Shown one piece after another: positions 49,300-61,098 of a stretch of DNA of 64,000 nucleotides (position 1 is its first letter; each line of letters opens with the position of its first letter). Under the pieces are notes generated by a model, which did no database searches, was not told the origin of the DNA, and worked only from the letters and a program-made list of their open reading frames with translations. The position numbers and the translations under genes were made by a program. Where the stretch lies: contig CM070873.1 of the NCBI GenBank assembly GCA_036365515.1, positions 266,706,575-266,770,574 of the forward strand, in the 5' to 3' direction. Source of the DNA: Torymus aiolomorphi. Its lineage: Eukaryota > Arthropoda > Insecta > Hymenoptera > Torymidae.

Positions 49300-50844
49300 T
49301 TTATTATTAAGTGGTATAATATGGCTATTGGCGAAGGTCCACTATAAAACCTAACGCGCCTTGGGCAGAACCTCCTGGGTGGCGTGGAATACTGCCGAAT
49401 CTAATGAATACGCACAATTTCATTGAAATTCCTGTTATAATGCTCTTGTTAACTAATCTAACGTAAATATTTATTATGGGGACAAAAAGCTAGTTTTGCG
49501 AGCATCGTGTAGCTACTGCAGCACCAAACCTCTTTCTATATACTTTGTCCCACGCACTTTGAATTTCGGAATGGGTAGTTAAAGAATAAACACGAATGTT
49601 ATTTATAAAAGAATTGTTGTAAGTTCATTCTGACATGAATATATTTTTCGTTATAAAGAATATGGAATACTAAAATTTTTTAAATTTTTATGTATTTACT
49701 ATTCATTATTTTTAGAGACAAAAAGTAATTTATAAAAAAAAAAAAAATGACGTTTCTTTCTCGCGGCTTAACTAGAGTAAAATTAGTATAATAGCTTTGA
49801 AATTTTGGTTAAGGTTCGACTTTGGATACCTTTCAGATGAGTACTTTGGGCAAAAGGATTGATCCATAAATTTCAGATATTTTTGATTTTAAAATATTTT
49901 TAGACTTTCGTTTTAATCGTAATGTCTCGAGAACGGCATAACGTATCAACTTGAAATTTATAGACAATTTTGTACGAGATATAGGCATTATGTGTGCAAA
50001 ATTGTCACAAGATCGTTTGATTATTTTTGAATATATTTAACATTGAAAACTTTCCTATTTTAAAAACTAATTTTCATCGTTGCACGATGTATCGAGTAAA
50101 ATATTTTTAATTGTTTTGACATTTTGTATATACGTAGAGTTTGTATATTTCTTTTCAATGAATTACTTTCGCAAAAGTTGTTGTTCATAACCTCAAGAGA
50201 CATTTGATGTACAAATATTGTTCACATGTTTGGCAATATTTGTAGAAAATTTTATCAAGATCATATGGATTACATTGTCTATAAATACCAGAGATATACA
50301 TGGTTAAAATTTTGTTTGCCCTTTTTTCAAATCGTAAATTCTCGAGAACGACTTTATGTATAAACATGAAACTTATAGACAATTTTGTGCGTGGTATAGG
50401 CAATACATGTTTTCTTTTTATAATCAAAAAACCTTTTTGAATTATTGGTTATTATTATTTTTTAGATGGTACAGCCAATATTACTTAATATTATAAAGTT
50501 TCCTTTAAAGATTTAGAATTGACCAACATTTAAATTTTTTAATTTTTAAATTGTCTCTACTGTCCCATTTCTTATTAAGGACCATATTTTGGATGCCATG
50601 AATGTACTCCCCTCCTCTTCCAGTTGTAAAGTAGAGGAGGTAATTAGTGGTATTGCCAGGCTAGGTCTGTCTTTCACTCAGGTATAAATAAGGCGACCAA
50701 GGGTTTAAACGCCACATTCAATATAGCTTTTGGCGAGAAAGCATCTGAGTCTAGGAGTCTCTTCCAACGACGTACTTCATTGCTGCAAGTAATATTGAAT
50801 AACCGTTAAATTTAAATTTACGAAGAGGATTTTTAAATTTAGAA

Positions 50845-51322
50845 ATGGATTTCATTCCATCGATTACAGCACAGAAGCGAAAAAGACGGGCACTTGACGA
50901 TAATGAGATAAGTAATGGACGCAATAATGAAAAAAGGTAAAAACTTCGCATATTCACAAATACTGCCCGTATACCCATAGTATCGAAGTGGATAAAAAAA
51001 TTAAAATGGTCCAAGAAGATTTGAAGCGCTTGGGGAAGCTTTAGGCATCAAAGCAATACCTCAATCATTACTTCACATGGATGAAATAATTAAAAATAAT
51101 AGTTGCCCAAGAGCTATTATGAGCTTAACTGAGATGAATAGAGAAATGAAGCAGGAATTGTGCATTTTGGAAATCGAGAGGACTGAAGCTTTAGCACAGA
51201 AAAATTTGTATCAAGACAGGAGAATATGGTTAAATCAGCAGAACATTATCATGACGCAAGTCGTATTAAAAGAAAAAATTTCCGTTTTGGAAGAAAAAAT
51301 CATTAAAGAAACAAAAATTTAG
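50845..51322 (+). pseudogene. Unit gene copy 16, two frameshifts
   Basis: Six-A and four-G runs. The last 81 codons from 51077 are open. Confidence 0.6.
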
Positions 51323-52869
51323 TTTATTATTAAGTGGTATAATATGGCTATTGGCGAAGGTCCACTATAAAACCTAACGCGCCTTGGGCAGAACCTCCTG
51401 GGTGGCGTGGAATACTGCCGAATCTAATGAATACGCACAATTTCATTGAAATTCCTGTTATAATGCTCTTGTTAACTAATCTAACGTAAATATTTATTAT
51501 GGGGACAAAAAGCTAGTTTTGCGAGCATCGTGTAGCTACTGCAGCACCAAACCTCTTTCTATATACTTTGTCCCACGCACTTTGAATTTCGGAATGGGTA
51601 GTTAAAGAATAAACACGAATGTTATTTATAAAAGAATTGTTGTAAGTTCATTCTGACATGAATATATTTTTCGTTATAAAGAATATGGAATACTAAAATT
51701 TTTTAAATTTTTATGTATTTACTATTCATTATTTTTAGAGACAAAAAGTAATTTATAAAAAAAAAAAAAAATGACGTTTCTTTCTCGCGGCTTAACTAGA
51801 GTAAAATTAGTATAATAGCTTTGAAATTTTGGTTAAGGTTCGACTTTGGATACCTTTCAGATGAGTACTTTGGGCAAAAGGATTGATCCATAAATTTCAG
51901 ATATTTTTGATTTTAAAATATTTTTAGACTTTCGTTTTAATCGTAATGTCTCGAGAACGGCATAACGTATCAACTTGAAATTTATAGACAATTTTGTACG
52001 AGATATAGGCATTATGTGTGCAAAATTGTCACAAGATCGTTTGATTATTTTTGAATATATTTAACATTGAAAACTTTCCTATTTTAAAAACTAATTTTCA
52101 TCGTTGCACGATGTATCGAGTAAAATATTTTTAATTGTTTTGACATTTTGTATATACGTAGAGTTTGTATATTTCTTTTCAATGAATTACTTTCGCAAAA
52201 GTTGTTGTTCATAACCTCAAGAGACATTTGATGTACAAATATTGTTCACATGTTTGGCAATATTTGTAGAAAATTTTATCAAGATCATATGGATTACATT
52301 GTCTATAAATACCAGAGATATACATGGTTAAAATTTTGTTTGCCCTTTTTTCAAATCGTAAATTCTCGAGAACGACTTTATGTATAAACATGAAACTTAT
52401 AGACAATTTTGTGCGTGGTATAGGCAATACATGTTTTCTTTTTATAATCAAAAAACCTTTTTGAATTATTGGTTATTATTATTTTTTTAGATGGTACAGC
52501 CAATATTACTTAATATTATAAAGTTTCCTTTAAAGATTTAGAATTGACCAACATTTAAATTTTTTAATTTTTAAATTGTCTCTACTGTCCCATTTCTTAT
52601 TAAGGACCATATTTTGGATGCCATGAATGTACTCCCCTCCTCTTCCAGTTGTAAAGTAGAGGAGGTAATTAGTGGTATTGCCAGGCTAGGTCTGTCTTTC
52701 ACTCAGGTATAAATAAGGCGACCAAGGGTTTAAACGCCACATTCAATATAGCTTTTGGCGAGAAAGCATCTGAGTCTAGGAGTCTCTTCCAACGACGTAC
52801 TTCATTGCTGCAAGTAATATTGAATAACCGTTAAATTTAAATTTACGAAGAGGATTTTTAAATTTAGAA

Positions 52870-53348
52870 ATGGATTTCATTCCATCGATTACAGCACAGA
52901 AGCGAAAAAGACGGGCACTTGACGATAATGAGATAAGTAATGGACGCAATAATGAAAAAAGGTAAAAACTTCGCATATTCACAAATACTGCCCGTATACC
53001 CATAGTATCGAAGTGGATAAAAAAATTAAAATGGTCCAAGAAGATTTGAAACGCTTAGGGATAGCTTTAGGCATCAAAGCAATACCTCAATCATTACTTC
53101 ACATGGATGAAATAATTAAAAATAATAGTTGCCCAAGAGCTATTATGAGCTTAACTGAGATGAATAGAGAAATGAAGCAGGAATTGTGCATTTTGGAAAT
53201 CGAGAGGACTGAAGCTTTAGCACAGAAAAATTTGTATCAAGACAGGAGAATATGGTTAAATCAGCAGAACATTATCATGACGCAAGTCGTATTAAAAGAA
53301 AAAATTTCCGTTTTGGAAGAAAAAATCATTAAAGAAACAAAAATTTAG
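52870..53348 (+). pseudogene. Unit gene copy 17, one frameshift
   Basis: Six-A run. The G-run region reads CTTAGGGATAGC (I for E65), which keeps frame, so 111 codons from 53013 are open. Confidence 0.6.
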
Positions 53349-54895
53349 TTTATTATTAAGTGGTATAATATGGCTATTGGCGAAGGTCCACTATAAAACC
53401 TAACGCGCCTTGGGCAGAACCTCCTGGGTGGCGTGGAATACTGCCGAATCTAATGAATACGCACAATTTCATTGAAATTCCTGTTATAATGCTCTTGTTA
53501 ACTAATCTAACGTAAATATTTATTATGGGGACAAAAAGCTAGTTTTGCGAGCATCGTGTAGCTACTGCAGCACCAAACCTCTTTCTATATACTTTGTCCC
53601 ACGCACTTTGAATTTCGGAATGGGTAGTTAAAGAATAAACACGAATGTTATTTATAAAAGAATTGTTGTAAGTTCATTCTGACATGAATATATTTTTCGT
53701 TATAAAGAATATGGAATACTAAAATTTTTTAAATTTTTATGTATTTACTATTCATTATTTTTAGAGACAAAAAGTAATTTATAAAAAAAAAAAAAAATGA
53801 CGTTTCTTTCTCGCGGCTTAACTAGAGTAAAATTAGTATAATAGCTTTGAAATTTTGGTTAAGGTTCGACTTTGGATACCTTTCAGATGAGTACTTTGGG
53901 CAAAAGGATTGATCCATAAATTTCAGATATTTTTGATTTTAAAATATTTTTAGACTTTCGTTTTAATCGTAATGTCTCGAGAACGGCATAACGTATCAAC
54001 TTGAAATTTATAGACAATTTTGTACGAGATATAGGCATTATGTGTGCAAAATTGTCACAAGATCGTTTGATTATTTTTGAATATATTTAACATTGAAAAC
54101 TTTCCTATTTTAAAAACTAATTTTCATCGTTGCACGATGTATCGAGTAAAATATTTTTAATTGTTTTGACATTTTGTATATACGTAGAGTTTGTATATTT
54201 CTTTTCAATGAATTACTTTCGCAAAAGTTGTTGTTCATAACCTCAAGAGACATTTGATGTACAAATATTGTTCACATGTTTGGCAATATTTGTAGAAAAT
54301 TTTATCAAGATCATATGGATTACATTGTCTATAAATACCAGAGATATACATGGTTAAAATTTTGTTTGCCCTTTTTTCAAATCGTAAATTCTCGAGAACG
54401 ACTTTATGTATAAACATGAAACTTATAGACAATTTTGTGCGTGGTATAGGCAATACATGTTTTCTTTTTTATAATCAAAAAACCTTTTTGAATTATTGGT
54501 TATTATTATTTTTTAGATGGTACAGCCAATATTACTTAATATTATAAAGTTTCCTTTAAAGATTTAGAATTGACCAACATTTAAATTTTTTAATTTTTAA
54601 ATTGTCTCTACTGTCCCATTTCTTATTAAGGACCATATTTTGGATGCCATGAATGTACTCCCCTCCTCTTCCAGTTGTAAAGTAGAGGAGGTAATTAGTG
54701 GTATTGCCAGGCTAGGTCTGTCTTTCACTCAGGTATAAATAAGGCGACCAAGGGTTTAAACGCCACATTCAATATAGCTTTTGGCGAGAAAGCATCTGAG
54801 TCTAGGAGTCTCTTCCAACGACGTACTTCATTGCTGCAAGTAATATTGAATAACCGTTAAATTTAAATTTACGAAGAGGATTTTTAAATTTAGAA

Positions 54896-55373
54896 ATGGA
54901 TTTCATTCCATCGATTACAGCACAGAAGCGAAAAAGACGGGCACTTGACGATAATGAGATAAGTAATGGACGCAATAATGAAAAAAGGTAAAAACTTCGC
55001 ATATTCACAAATACTGCCCGTATACCCATAGTATCGAAGTGGATAAAAAAATTAAAATGGTCCAAGAAGATTTGAAGCGCTTGGGGAAGCTTTAGGCATC
55101 AAAGCAATACCTCAATCATTACTTCACATGGATGAAATAATTAAAAATAATAGTTGCCCAAGAGCTATTATGAGCTTAACTGAGATGAATAGAGAAATGA
55201 AGCAGGAATTGTGCATTTTGGAAATCGAGAGGACTGAAGCTTTAGCACAGAAAAATTTGTATCAAGACAGGAGAATATGGTTAAATCAGCAGAACATTAT
55301 CATGACGCAAGTCGTATTAAAAGAAAAAATTTCCGTTTTGGAAGAAAAAATCATTAAAGAAACAAAAATTTAG
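54896..55373 (+). pseudogene. Unit gene copy 18, two frameshifts
   Basis: Six-A and four-G runs. The last 81 codons from 55128 are open. Confidence 0.6.
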
Positions 55374-56916
55374 TTTATTATTAAGTGGTATAATATGGCT
55401 ATTGGCGAAGGTCCACTATAAAACCTAACGCGCCTTGGGCAGAACCTCCTGGGTGGCGTGGAATACTGCCGAATCTAATGAATACGCACAATTTCATTGA
55501 AATTCCTGTTATAATGCTCTTGTTAACTAATCTAACGTAAATATTTATTATGGGGACAAAAAGCTAGTTTTGCGAGCATCGTGTAGCTACTGCAGCACCA
55601 AACCTCTTTCTATATACTTTGTCCCACGCACTTTGAATTTCGGAATGGGTAGTTAAAGAATAAACACGAATGTTATTTATAAAAGAATTGTTGTAAGTTC
55701 ATTCTGACATGAATATATTTTTCGTTATAAAGAATATGGAATACTAAAATTTTTTAAATTTTTATGTATTTACTATTCATTATTTTTAGAGACAAAAAGT
55801 AATTTAAAAAAAAAAAAAAAATGACGTTTCTTTCTCGCGGCTTAACTAGAGTAAAATTAGTATAATAGCTTTGAAATTTTGGTTAAGGTTCGACTTTGGA
55901 TACCTTTCAGATGAGTACTTTGGGCAAAAGGATTGATCCATAAATTTCAGATATTTTTGATTTTAAAATATTTTTAGACTTTCGTTTTAATCGTAATGTC
56001 TCGAGAACGGCATAACGTATCAACTTGAAATTTATAGACAATTTTGTACGAGATATAGGCATTATGTGTGCAAAATTGTCACAAGATCGTTTGATTATTT
56101 TTGAATATATTTAACATTGAAAACTTTCCTATTTTAAAATAATTTTCATCGTTGCACGATGTATCGAGTAAAATATTTTTAATTGTTTTGACATTTTGTA
56201 TATACGTAGAGTTTGTATATTTCTTTTCAATGAATTACTTTCGCAAAAGTTGTTGTTCATAACCTCAAGAGACATTTGATGTACAAATATTGTTCACATG
56301 TTTGGCAATATTTGTAGAAAATTTTATCAAGATCATATGGATTACATTGTCTATAAATACCAGAGATATACATGGTTAAAATTTTGTTTGCCCTTTTTTC
56401 AAATCGTAAATTCTCGAGAACGACTTTATGTATAAACATGAAACTTATAGACAATTTTGTGCGTGGTATAGGCAATACATGTTTTCTTTTTATAATCAAA
56501 AAACCTTTTTGAATTATTGGTTATTATTATTTTTTAGATGGTACAGCCAATATTACTTAATATTATAAAGTTTCCTTTAAAGATTTAGAATTGACCAACA
56601 TTTAAATTTTTTAATTTTTAAATTGTCTCTACTGCCCCATTTCTTATTAAGGACCATATTTTGGATGCCATGAATGTACTCCCCTCCTCTTCCAGTTGTA
56701 AAGTAGAGGGGGTAATTAGTGGTATTGCCAGGCTAGGTCTGTCTTTCACTCAGGTATAAATAAGGCGACCAAGGGTTTAAACGCCACATTCAAAATAGCT
56801 TTTGGCGAGAAAGCATCTGAGTCTAGGAGTCTCTTCCAACGACGTACTTCATTGCTGCAAGTAATATTGAATAACCGTTAAATTTAAATTTACGAAGAGG
56901 ATTTTTAAATTTAGAA

Positions 56917-57392
56917 ATGGATTTCATTCCATCGATTACAGCACAGAAGCGAAAAAGACGGGCACTTGACGATAATGAGATAAGTAATGGACGCAATAAT
57001 GAAAAAAAGGTAAAAACTTCGCATATTCACAAATACTGCCCGTATACCCATAGTATCGAAGTGGATAAAAAAATTAAAATGGTCCAAGAAGATTTGAAGC
57101 GCTTGGGGGAAGCTTTAGGCATCAAAGCAATACCTCAATTACTTCACATGGATGAAATAATTAAAAATAATAGTTGCCCAAGAGCTATTATGAGCTTAAC
57201 TGAGATGAATAGAGAAATGAAGCAGGAATTGTGCATTTTGGAAATCGAGAGGACTGAAGCTTTAGCACAGAAAAATTTGTATCAAGACAGGAGAATATGG
57301 TTAAATCAGCAGAACATTATCATGACGCAAGTCGTATTAAAAGAAAAAAATTTCCGTTTTGGAAGAAAAAATCATTAAAGAAACAAAAATTT
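56917..57392 (+). pseudogene. Unit gene copy 19, late frameshift
   Basis: Open for 153 codons. Ser75 is lost by a 3-nt deletion (CTCAATTACTT), and one extra A in GAAAAAAATTTCC near codon 143 changes the end to FRFGRKNH with a stop at 57378. The usual stop would fall at about 57392. Most of the coiled coil is kept, so it may still be functional. Confidence 0.55.
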
Positions 57393-58777
57393 AGTTTATT
57401 ATTAAGTGGTATAATATGGCTATTGGCGAAGGTCCACTATAAAACCTAACGCGCCTTGGGCAGAACCTCCTGGGTGGCGTGGAATACTGCCGAATCTAAT
57501 GAATACGCACAATTTCATTGAAATTCCTGTTATAATGCTCTTGTTAACTAATCTAACGTAAATATTTATTATGGGGACAAAAAGCTAGTTTTGCGAGCAT
57601 CGTGTAGCTACTGCAGCACCAAACCTCTTTCTATATACTTTGTCCCACGCACTTTGAATTTCGGAATGGGTAGTTAAAGAATAAACACGAATGTTATTTA
57701 TAAAAGAATTGTTGTAAGTTCATTCTGACATGAATATATTTTTCGTTATAAAGAATATGGAATACTAAAATTTTTTAAATTTTTATGTATTTACTATTCA
57801 TTATTTTTAGAGACAAAAAGTAATTTATAAAAAAAAAAAAAAAATGACGTTTCTTTCTCGCGGCTTAACTAGAGTAAAATTAGTATAATAGCTTTGAAAT
57901 TTTGGTTAAGGTTCGACTTTGGATACCTTTCAGATGAGTACTTTGGGCAAAAGGATTGATCCATAAATTTCAGATATTTTTGATTTTAAAATATTTTTAG
58001 ACTTTCGTTTTAATCGTAATGTCTCGAGAACGGCATAACGTATCAACTTGAAATTTATAGACAATTTTGTACGAGATATAGGCATTATGTGTGCAAAATT
58101 GTCACAAGATCGTTTGATTATTTTTGAATATATTTAACATTGAAAACTTTCCTATTTTAAAAACTAATTTTCATCGTTGCACGATGTATCGAGTAAAATA
58201 TTTTTAATTGTTTTGACATTTTGTATATACGTAGAGTTTGTATATTTCTTTTCAATGAATTACTTTCGCAAAAGTTGTTGTTCATAACCTCAAGAGACAT
58301 TTGATGTACAAATATTGTTCACATGTTTGGCAATATTTGTAGAAAATTTTATCAAGATCATATGGATTACATTGTCTATAAATACCAGAGATATACATGG
58401 TTAAAATTTTGTTTGCCCTTTTTCAAATCGTAAATTCTCGAGAACGACTTTATGTATAAAGATGAAACTTATAGACAATTTTGTGCGTGGTATAGGCAAT
58501 ACATGTTTTCTTTTTATAATCAAAAAACCTTTTTGAATTATTGGTTATTATTATTTTTTTAGATGGTACAGCCAATATTACTTAATATTATAAAGTTTCC
58601 TTTAAAGATTTAGAATTGACCAACATTTAAATTTTAATTTTTAAATTGTCTCTACTGTCCCATTTCTTATTAAGGACGATATTTTGGATGCCATGAATGT
58701 ACTCCCCTCCTCTTCCAGTTGTAAAGTAGAGGGGGTAATTAGTGGTATTGCCAGGCTAGGTCTGTCTTTCACTCAGG

Positions 58778-58785
58778 TATAAATA
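58778..58785 (+). promoter_or_regulatory. TATA box of the 58940 gene copy
   Basis: TATAAATA 162 nt upstream of an intact gene copy. Confidence 0.55.
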
Positions 58786-58939
58786 AGGCGACCAAGGGTT
58801 TAAACGCCACATTCAATATAGCTTTTGGCGACAAAGCATCTGAGTCTAGGAGTCCCTTCCAACGACGTACTTCATTGCTGCAAGTAATATTGAATAACCG
58901 TTAAATTTAAATTTACGAAGAGGATTTTTAAATTTAGAA

Positions 58940-59419
58940 ATGGATTTCATTCCATCGATTACAGCACAGAAGCGAAAAAGACGGGCACTTGACGATAATG
59001 AGATAAGTAATGGACGCAATAATGAAAAAAAGGTAAAAACTTCGCATATTCACAAATACTGCCCGTATACCCATAGTATCGAAGTGGATAAAAAAATTAA
59101 AATGGTCCAAGAAGATTTGAAGCGCTTGGGGGAAGCTTTAGGCATCAAAGCAATACCTCAATCATTACTTCACATGGATGAAATAATTAAAAATAATAGT
59201 TGCCCAAGAGCTATTATGAGCTTAACTGAGATGAATAGAGAAATGAAGCAGGAATTGTGCATTTTGGAAATCGAGAGGACTGAAGCTTTAGCACAGAAAA
59301 ATTTGTATCAAGACAGGAGAATATGGTTAAATCAGCAGAACATTATCATGACGCAAGTCGTATTAAAAGAAAAAATTTCCGTTTTGGAAGAAAAAATCAT
59401 TAAAGAAACAAAAATTTAG
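58940..59419 (+). CDS. Unit gene copy 20, intact, 159 aa, consensus form
   Basis: The best representative of the majority protein: P5, KRKRR at 11-15, EKKVK at 29-33, HIHKYC at 36-41, H45, C88, C107, W129 and a Glu/Lys/Leu-rich helix from about 95 to 158. Length 159 with no signal peptide or membrane span. No family is recognised; a small nuclear protein that self-associates through its C-terminal coiled coil is the reasonable inference. Confidence 0.62.
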   Translation: MDFIPSITAQKRKRRALDDNEISNGRNNEKKVKTSHIHKYCPYTHSIEVDKKIKMVQEDLKRLGEALGIKAIPQSLLHMDEIIKNNSCPRAIMSLTEMNREMKQELCILEIERTEALAQKNLYQDRRIWLNQQNIIMTQVVLKEKISVLEEKIIKETKI

Positions 59420-60970
59420 TTTATTATTAAGTGGTATAATATGGCTATTGGCGAAGGTCCACTATAAAACCTAACGCGCCTTGGGCAGAACCTCCTGGGT
59501 GGCGTGGAATACTGCCGAATCTAATGAATACGCACAATTTCATTGAAATTCCTGTTATAATGCTCTTGTTAACTAATCTAACGTAAATATTTATTATGGG
59601 GACAAAAAGCTAGTTTTGCGAGCATCGTGTAGCTACTGCAGCACCAAACCTCTTTCTATATACTTTGTCCCACGCACTTTGAATTTCGGAATGGGTAGTT
59701 AAAGAATAAACACGAATGTTATTTATAAAAGAATTGTTGTAAGTTCATTCTGACATGAATATATTTTTCGTTATAAAGAATATGGAATACTAAAATTTTT
59801 TAAATTTTTATGTATTTACTATTCATTATTTTTAGAGACAAAAAGTAATTTATAAAAAAAAAAAAAAAAAAATGACGTTTCTTTCTCGCGGCTTAACTAG
59901 AGTAAAATTAGTATAATAGCTTTGAAATTTTGGTTAAGGTTCGACTTTGGATACCTTTCAGATGAGTACTTTGGGCAAAAGGATTGATCCATAAATTTCA
60001 GATATTTTTGATTTTAAAATATTTTTAGACTTTCGTTTTAATCGTAATGTCTCGAGAACGGCATAACGTATCAACTTGAAATTTATAGACAATTTTGTAC
60101 GAGATATAGGCATTATGTGTGCAAAATTGTCACAAGATCGTTTGATTATTTTTGAATATATTTAACATTGAAAACTTTCCTATTTTAAAAACTAATTTTC
60201 ATCGTTGCACGATGTATCGAGTAAAATATTTTTAATTGTTTTGACATTTTGTATATACGTAGAGTTTGTATATTTCTTTTCAATGAATTACTTTCGCAAA
60301 AGTTGTTGTTCATAACCTCAAGAGACATTTGATGTACAAATATTGTTCACATGTTTGGCAATATTTGTAGAAAATTTTATCAAGATCATATGGATTACAT
60401 TGTCTATAAATACCAGAGATATACATGGTTAAAATTTTGTTTGCCTTTTTTTCAAATCGTAAATTTTCGAGAACTACTTTATGTATAAACATGAAACTTA
60501 TAGACAATTTTGTGCGTGGTATAGGCAATACATGTTTTCTTTTTATAATCAAAAAACCTTTTTGAATTATTGGTTATTATTATTTTTTTAGGTGGTACAG
60601 CCAATATTACTTAATATTATAAAGTTTCCTTTAAAGATTTAGAATTGACCAACATTTAAATTTTTTAATTTTTAAATTGTCTCTACTGTCCCATTTCTTA
60701 TTAAGGACCATATTTTGGATGCCATGAATGTACTCCCCTCCTCTTCCAGTTGTAAAGTAGAGGGGGTAATTAGTGGTATTGCCAGGCTAGGTCTGTCTTT
60801 CACTCAGGTATAAATAAGGCGACCAAGGGTTTAAACGCCACATTCAAAATAGCTTTTGGCGAGAAAGCATCTGAGTCTAGGAGTCTCTTCCAACGACGTA
60901 CTTCATTGCTACAAGTAATATTGAATAACCGTTAAATTTAAATTTACGAAGAGGATTTTTAAATTTAGAA

Positions 60971-61098
60971 ATGGATTTCATTCCATCGATTACAGCACAG
61001 AAGCGAAAAAGACGGGCACTTGACGATAATGAGATAAGTAATGGACGCAATAATGAAAAAAAGGTAAAAACTTCGCATATTCACAAATACTGCCCGTA
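60971..61098 (+). pseudogene. Unit gene copy 21, 5' part, split by transposon B copy 2
   Basis: Normal first 128 nt (seven-A run) ending CCCGTA, then transposon B copy 2. The remainder lies outside the window. Same interruption point as the 12705 copy. Confidence 0.8.

Larger units (their letters stand above)
41940..61098 (+). repeat. Tandem array segment 4 (about 9.5 units)
   Basis: Gene ATGs at 42749, 44774, 46797, 48821, 50845, 52870, 54896, 56917, 58940 and 60971; spacings 2021-2031. It begins with the same divergent subfamily seen after insert A copy 1 and switches to the common subfamily around 43.6 kb. Six consecutive units (44774 to 54896) share the six-A allele. The segment ends where transposon B copy 2 enters. 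Inter-ORF stretches hold only unit sequence. Confidence 0.95.
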
